A program made the translations under genes and the position numbers. From Strix aluco (lineage: Eukaryota > Chordata > Aves > Strigiformes > Strigidae), in NCBI RefSeq assembly GCF_031877795.1, contig NC_133943.1, forward strand, positions 8,115,001-8,179,000: a stretch of 64,000 nucleotides of DNA. The letters are read 5' to 3'. Below the pieces are notes generated by a model. That model saw nothing but the letters and a program-made list of their open reading frames with translations. It was not told where the DNA came from and did no database searches. This document shows, one piece after another, positions 59,636 to 64,000 of this stretch (position 1 is its first letter; every line of letters starts with the position of its first letter).

Positions 59636-60430
59636 CCTCCTGCTGATGGTAGTCTAGGAGAGGTCCTTTGTGTCTATTCAGAGCCCAGAGTTCAACTCCT
59701 CACCTTTCACTACTGCTGTGGAAACTTTATGAGGGTTTGGGCAAGGCGAGGGGGGTGTGTTTCCAAGCAGGAGCTGGCCGTCCCCTCCCAGACAAGTCAT
59801 GTGAAGCCAGTGCCATGTCACTGTTAGTACTGGCAGAGTTCCCTGTGCATATGCGCATGCTGTCACTCAGTCAAGCGCCTGGAATACATCTCTGCAGGTA
59901 AGAGTTTTTCATCAAGAGTTAACGGCTGTATCTGAGAATAAAAAGCCACCTATACCTTAAAGGTAAGTAGTTTTTATAATGCACCAACTCATGTTTTGAG
60001 TACAAAATAGCTAGTGCCAGTGCAAGTGAATGGGTCAAAGGTGTATTTGTTAAAAGCAGTCAGGGTTACTGTGGAATTTGGTAAAAAAACAGCAGTCCAG
60101 TTTTCACTGTGTTGTACTAAGTCTATAAATTACACCAACACTGTTGCTACACAGCGTCCTCAACCAGTTACAGGTATTGGTTCCATCTGTAAGGACAAGA
60201 TGCAAATAGGTTAGAATGTGCTTGGGCTCAGTTGTCTTTAAATATGCTGTTTACAGACCATAAAGTCTGTAATTATGGTATTGCGGAGAGCAAGATGTGA
60301 TTTGCAGTAACGTTGGTCATTATTATGCAAATGTGGCCCCAATCTATGTTGCTTACCTAATAGACAGTGCCCTATTATGGACTGAGTTCTGAGAATTGAG
60401 GGAGTTACTCGCCATAACTTCCCAGATTTA

Positions 60431-60730
60431 TATTTCCACATGAGGAAGAACCTCTGCCTCACAGTATATATGGTCGTTCACAGGTGAAGCAACACACGCT
60501 CTTGTCTAGTAAGCAACATCTCAAGCTGGCAGCAGCTAGAGCTGCAGAGAGATCTGCAATCGTGGATAATAGTGGTGCCTCATTGTCTGCGCCTGGTTTC
60601 TTGTACCTACTACTGCATCTTTATTTTATCAATTAACTTTTTTCTGGAAGAAGAGTATTGCCAGGACTCCCCTCCCAACCTCACGCTGTTTGTCCTCTTA
60701 GTGCAATAAACATTCACTGTGGCTTCATTT
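60431..60730 (+). mobile_element. LTR-like or processed retroelement fragment (tentative)
   Basis: A TATA-like GTATATATGG (60,464-60,473) is followed about 235 nt later by AATAAA (60,705-60,710). The interval is bounded by the 8-bp direct repeat CAGATTTA at 60,423-60,430 and 60,731-60,738. It contains no coding sequence. The arrangement resembles a solo LTR, but the ends do not show TG...CA and I do not recognise the family, so chance is possible. Confidence 0.25.
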
Positions 60731-63280
60731 CAGATTTAAAACTGTGTTACTGTTTTCATTGACACTTTCTCTTGACTAATCCAAACTATTTCCTATTGGG
60801 GAAAAAGTCTGTAATCCTTAGCTCTTGCTACTAATTGTTATTTATCAAAGACAGCAGACTCAACAGGGAGGAATGCGATTCCTTCAAATTATTTACACAC
60901 ATGCAGAGGAGGAAGTGAAAACTGGCATTTCAAGAGAGGAGTGCTATACGAGTGCTGTCCTGAGCTGATCTTTATTTGGACTGGGGCTTGCACTGGGAGG
61001 ACTGTTCACCCATTAGCCAAAACCAGGTGATAAGCCAGTGAATTTCACAGTCCTCAGTGTTTCTTTTTAACCACAGTTCAATTCTGACACAGGTTATCTC
61101 TGAAATATTTATACCCAACAGCAACAGACAGCTCAGCATGTTAGTCATAAGGATGTAAATATAATTTACCTTCTGCCTCAAGTCTGTGTCTAGCGCCGGC
61201 TGGCAGTAATCTAGAAGTGGCTTCTCTCTGTTGGCTAGCCTGTGCCCTGCACTGGTGTGCTCACCACGGACACTCCAGTGTTTGTGCAATCTTTGCTGAG
61301 GCATGTAAGAAGCCTGATTTCATCTTAGCAGAAAGGCGTTTTGATCAGACACTTCATAAAATAACTTCTCTTTGTTCACTCCCCACAGTTTTTGTAATAG
61401 TCAGTTTCTTTCGCTGTTTGAAAAAAAACCTTAGGAGAAAAACTATGAATTAGCCTTCAGGATTGCACAAACCCACACTGATATTTCCTCTAATGTTGAA
61501 GAGGAATCTGAACTTAGCGCACGTCACCTAATCAATAATTACCTGCATTCTGAATATTTCCTGCATATTTCCAGCCACCTGCCAGGGCACACGTGTGCCA
61601 CCACCCAGTACTGCGGTGGTACACTTTGGAAACATCTGTGGGGCAATGGAAGGGTTAGGAAAATGTAAATGATGGCCTTGCTGTTACAGTTCAAACACGT
61701 TCAGCAACAGTTGCATCTTTTAACTCTCAATTCATGTTTTAAGATTTCCATAAGTAAGTTTTCTACCACTTGTGGTGGTGGTACCAAGCTCTAAAGGAAA
61801 CGTGCAACCATTTCAACAGGGCACGATCCAGGACATAGAGCTCAAGCTGACTTACGTGAAAATGTTGAGCTGAAGCTCTTTATTCCACCTTATGATGTAG
61901 CAGGTCTACACAAACTGTTTTGTTACTGTGGTCTTAACAGAACCGTATAGAGGGTGTGAGGACTCTTCAAGAACCTTCTTTGGAATGCTGGACCCAGAAG
62001 AAAGTTTGTTAACTTCCAAATATGAGAACAATGAGACTTTTTTAAAGAGCAGGGTGCCTTTTCCAGTGGTTCTTCATCTTTATTAGCCATGATCAAAAAC
62101 CCAAATTCTGATCTCCTTAAGCAAAACATGTTTCCAGCTCTTACCACTAATGTTTGTAAACATCCTTGAATAGCTTTTTTTTTTTTAAACTACATTCAAA
62201 CTGTTAAACTTTACAAGCATAATATATCACAAGTGATTATTTCCTGCAATACATTTTTATTAGAGTAACAAGGCACACGTATTTTTGGTGTCCTGAGAAG
62301 ATTCATCCTCTCTTTTTCCCTGGATTCAACGTACCTTCATGCGCTGGATTTATGAACCAGAAAAATGACATATGCATTTTACTTTGAACTCTTTAGGAAA
62401 AAAAAATTTCTAACCTTATATTTACAGAGTGCTGTAATCCAACCTGATATATTTACCTGCTAACAATGTATGTTTTCTTGCACAAAATCCCAAACTCAAG
62501 TGACCATGGGAAGGAAGGTGATTACTTTCTGCCAACCTAGCATATTGCATAATATATAAATTATGCAACACAAGAGACGGCAGAGCTGAGAAGGCAAAAT
62601 GGTAACTATCTATCATCTATGAAGATAAACTTTGAATCAAAATAACGTTCAATAATGGGATGTCATAAGATGCTGACAGCACCAAGTTCACTTGATAGAG
62701 AGCAGTACTCAGAAAAACCTCTCCTTTTCTAAAAGTTGTTTCTGCTGAGTTATGAACATTAAACCTGAGACACCGAACTATGTCTGAAGTGTCAAAGATA
62801 CCCAGATTTGTTTTTCCAGATACCTGTAACCAAATGGTAGGCAAGTAGCCCAGATCCAGTGAGAGGAGACTCCCAAATGGTGCGCAGGTAACAACTCTGT
62901 AGCAGTACTAGAACTGCAGTATTTTATAACAGATGCAACCCTGTCCAGAAGGCAATCTAAAAGAAATACTATCTAAGCTTAATTCTTAGTAGACAAGCTT
63001 CCAAATAAATTCAGTATCTGCAGTCAGCATCAGCCAGCAAAGCAAGTGTTGGCAGCTATGTTACACTGAGAGTTACATTATGCTGCTTTACTGGATACAA
63101 ACGTCTGTTGCTAATGCAATTTAAATAGCATTTCTGGAAAAGGAGAAGTCAGCCTAAAAGTTTGCAGACACAGCAGGTACTTCAATGACGACCTCTAAGC
63201 TTCAGCAGAAGGCAGACCTTCCTCAAGTAATGAGCTTGCTACGCACTACAACGTATAAGCAACACGTGCCAGGAAAGCAG

Positions 63281-63317
63281 CAGTTTGCCCTCACGGCCTT
63301 GAACAGTTTGCCCTCAC
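63281..63317. repeat. Short direct repeat at CpG-island edge
   Basis: CAGTTTGCCCTCAC occurs at 63,281-63,294 and again at 63,304-63,317, a 23-bp period with one full and one partial unit. It is a local slippage product at the boundary between AT-rich DNA and the CpG island. Confidence 0.8.
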
Positions 63318-64000
63318 CCCGCTCCGCAGCCCAGCGCGCCCATGGCCAGGCCAAGCGAAGGCCTGTGTGTCTGCGGGGAGCCTCGTGCCTCGCAGCGGCC
63401 CAGGCCTGGCGGAGGCCGCAGCCTGGCTCTCTGCTGTGACCCGTTCGTCTCTCTTTGGTGAGGGAGGGCTGGACGCTATGTCTTTGGGGGACGCCTGGCA
63501 CTGTGCCTGTCCCGGGGGACCCGGCTGCGGGGTTGCTGGGGGGCTCCCACGACGGCATGCCGGAATTCCACCGAGCCTATGGCCGCCCGGCCTCGAGGCC
63601 CCTGTTTCCTCAGGGGGAAGCCGGCCCCTAACTATCTCCCTTATCTCTCCCCCCCGCCCGCGGACTTTGGACTCGCCCGCGGCTCCCAGAGCAGGGCGCG
63701 GCGGGCGAGTCCATGAGCCGCCCGGGGGGAGTGTGTGTGTGTGTGTACACAGCCCAATCCCAGGCCGGCGGCTTTGCGCAGGCGCACTCCGCGCGGACCC
63801 CGCGTGGCGCCCCGCCTCGCTCCGCCCCCTCCCCTCCCCTCCGCGGGAGCGCGCGCGGCCGCCGGACAGGCGCGCGCAGCAGCGCCCCCCGCCGCGCGCC
63901 CCGGCGGCCGGGCCATATCTCTCGCGAGAGCTCAGCAGCAGCCCGGAAGTCCCGCCCCCCCGAGGCCGCATCGCGCCTGCGTGCAGGGAGCGGCCCGGCC
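63290..64000. promoter_or_regulatory. CpG-island promoter, probably of FAXDC2 and perhaps a rightward gene
   Basis: GC content and CpG density rise sharply from about 63,290 and peak at 63,780-63,910. Motifs: NRF1-type TGCGCAGGCGCA (63,775-63,786), palindromic TCTCGCGAGA (63,920-63,929; a BANP/housekeeping-promoter element), ETS site CCGGAAGT (63,943-63,950), GC boxes, and a (GT)n run at 63,731-63,745. There is no TATA box. This set is typical of dispersed-start, often bidirectional, housekeeping promoters. FAXDC2 transcribes leftward from here by inference. In human the neighbour on the other side is CNOT8, but none of its coding sequence is visible before the window ends. Confidence 0.7.

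Larger units (their letters stand above)
55475..63300 (-). other. FAXDC2: FAXDC2 5' intron(s)/upstream region
   Basis: About 7.8 kb of AT-rich DNA lie between the first coding exon and the CpG island. It is inferred to be intron because the coding exon starts directly at a splice acceptor. It holds an old CR1 fragment (57.6-57.8 kb), a 51-bp tandem duplication (59.53-59.64 kb), a possible 5' exon (59,339-59,440) and an LTR-like segment (60.43-60.73 kb). No protein-like frame was recognised elsewhere. Confidence 0.65.

Noticed and set aside
63291-63971. 226-residue Arg/Gly/Ala-rich open frame on the - strand
   Set aside because: It spans the CpG-island promoter. Its composition is a by-product of high GC, and it does not splice to FAXDC2's start in an obvious way.
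1-64000. tRNA, rRNA, CRISPR array, operon or phage-like system
   Set aside because: None of the required structures (cloverleaf with A/B boxes, spaced identical repeats, gene clusters with ribosome binding sites) was seen. The window is a normal vertebrate two-gene region.

Overview
This is a 64 kb piece of vertebrate nuclear DNA, most likely from a bird. Genes are split by GT-AG introns, and there are no operons, ribosome binding sites or bacterial mobile elements. The bird call rests on three things: a CR1 LINE 3' end with its octamer-type tail at about 34.6-34.76 kb, otherwise sparse repeats, and compact introns. A crocodilian or turtle is not formally excluded. Two genes are certain, and their order matches the LARP1-FAXDC2-(CNOT8) neighbourhood known from human 5q33.2.

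Layout. (1) 1-28,008: no supported coding gene. I read it as part of the long first intron of LARP1, because the first recognisable LARP1 exon is an internal one at 28,009 and the gene's start lies to the left of the window. The intron holds an old CR1-like fragment, a cluster of transcription-factor motifs near 19.7-19.9 kb, and two possible small exons. (2) 28,009-40,281, + strand: eighteen LARP1 coding exons with consistent phases, covering the basic N-terminal region, an RG-rich box, the La motif, the linker and the C-terminal DM15 cap-binding region. (3) 40,282 to about 46,042: a very long LARP1 3' UTR ending at an AATAAA. (4) About 46.8-55.5 kb, - strand: all eight coding exons of FAXDC2, encoding 333 residues with the three histidine clusters of the fatty acid hydroxylase/sterol desaturase superfamily. 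The two genes converge tail to tail with about 0.75 kb between the predicted cleavage sites. (5) 55.5-63.3 kb: AT-richer DNA, read as the 5' intron(s) of FAXDC2, with a degraded CR1 copy, a 51-bp tandem duplication, a possible 5' exon and an LTR-like segment. (6) 63.3-64.0 kb: a CpG island with NRF1, TCTCGCGAGA and ETS motifs, probably the FAXDC2 promoter. It may be shared with a rightward gene beyond the window; CNOT8 would be expected from synteny.

How the genes work. LARP1 acts in the cytoplasm as an mTORC1-regulated binder of the cap and 5' terminal oligopyrimidine tract of TOP mRNAs. FAXDC2 is a predicted ER-membrane di-iron oxygenase of lipid/sterol metabolism. They are neighbours by ancient synteny, and nothing here suggests a shared pathway. 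I see no evidence for a new multi-gene system. The most interesting points are a phase-compatible 27-nt candidate microexon in LARP1 intron 1, LARP1's long A-rich, G-quadruplex-bearing 3' UTR, and the possible bidirectional promoter.
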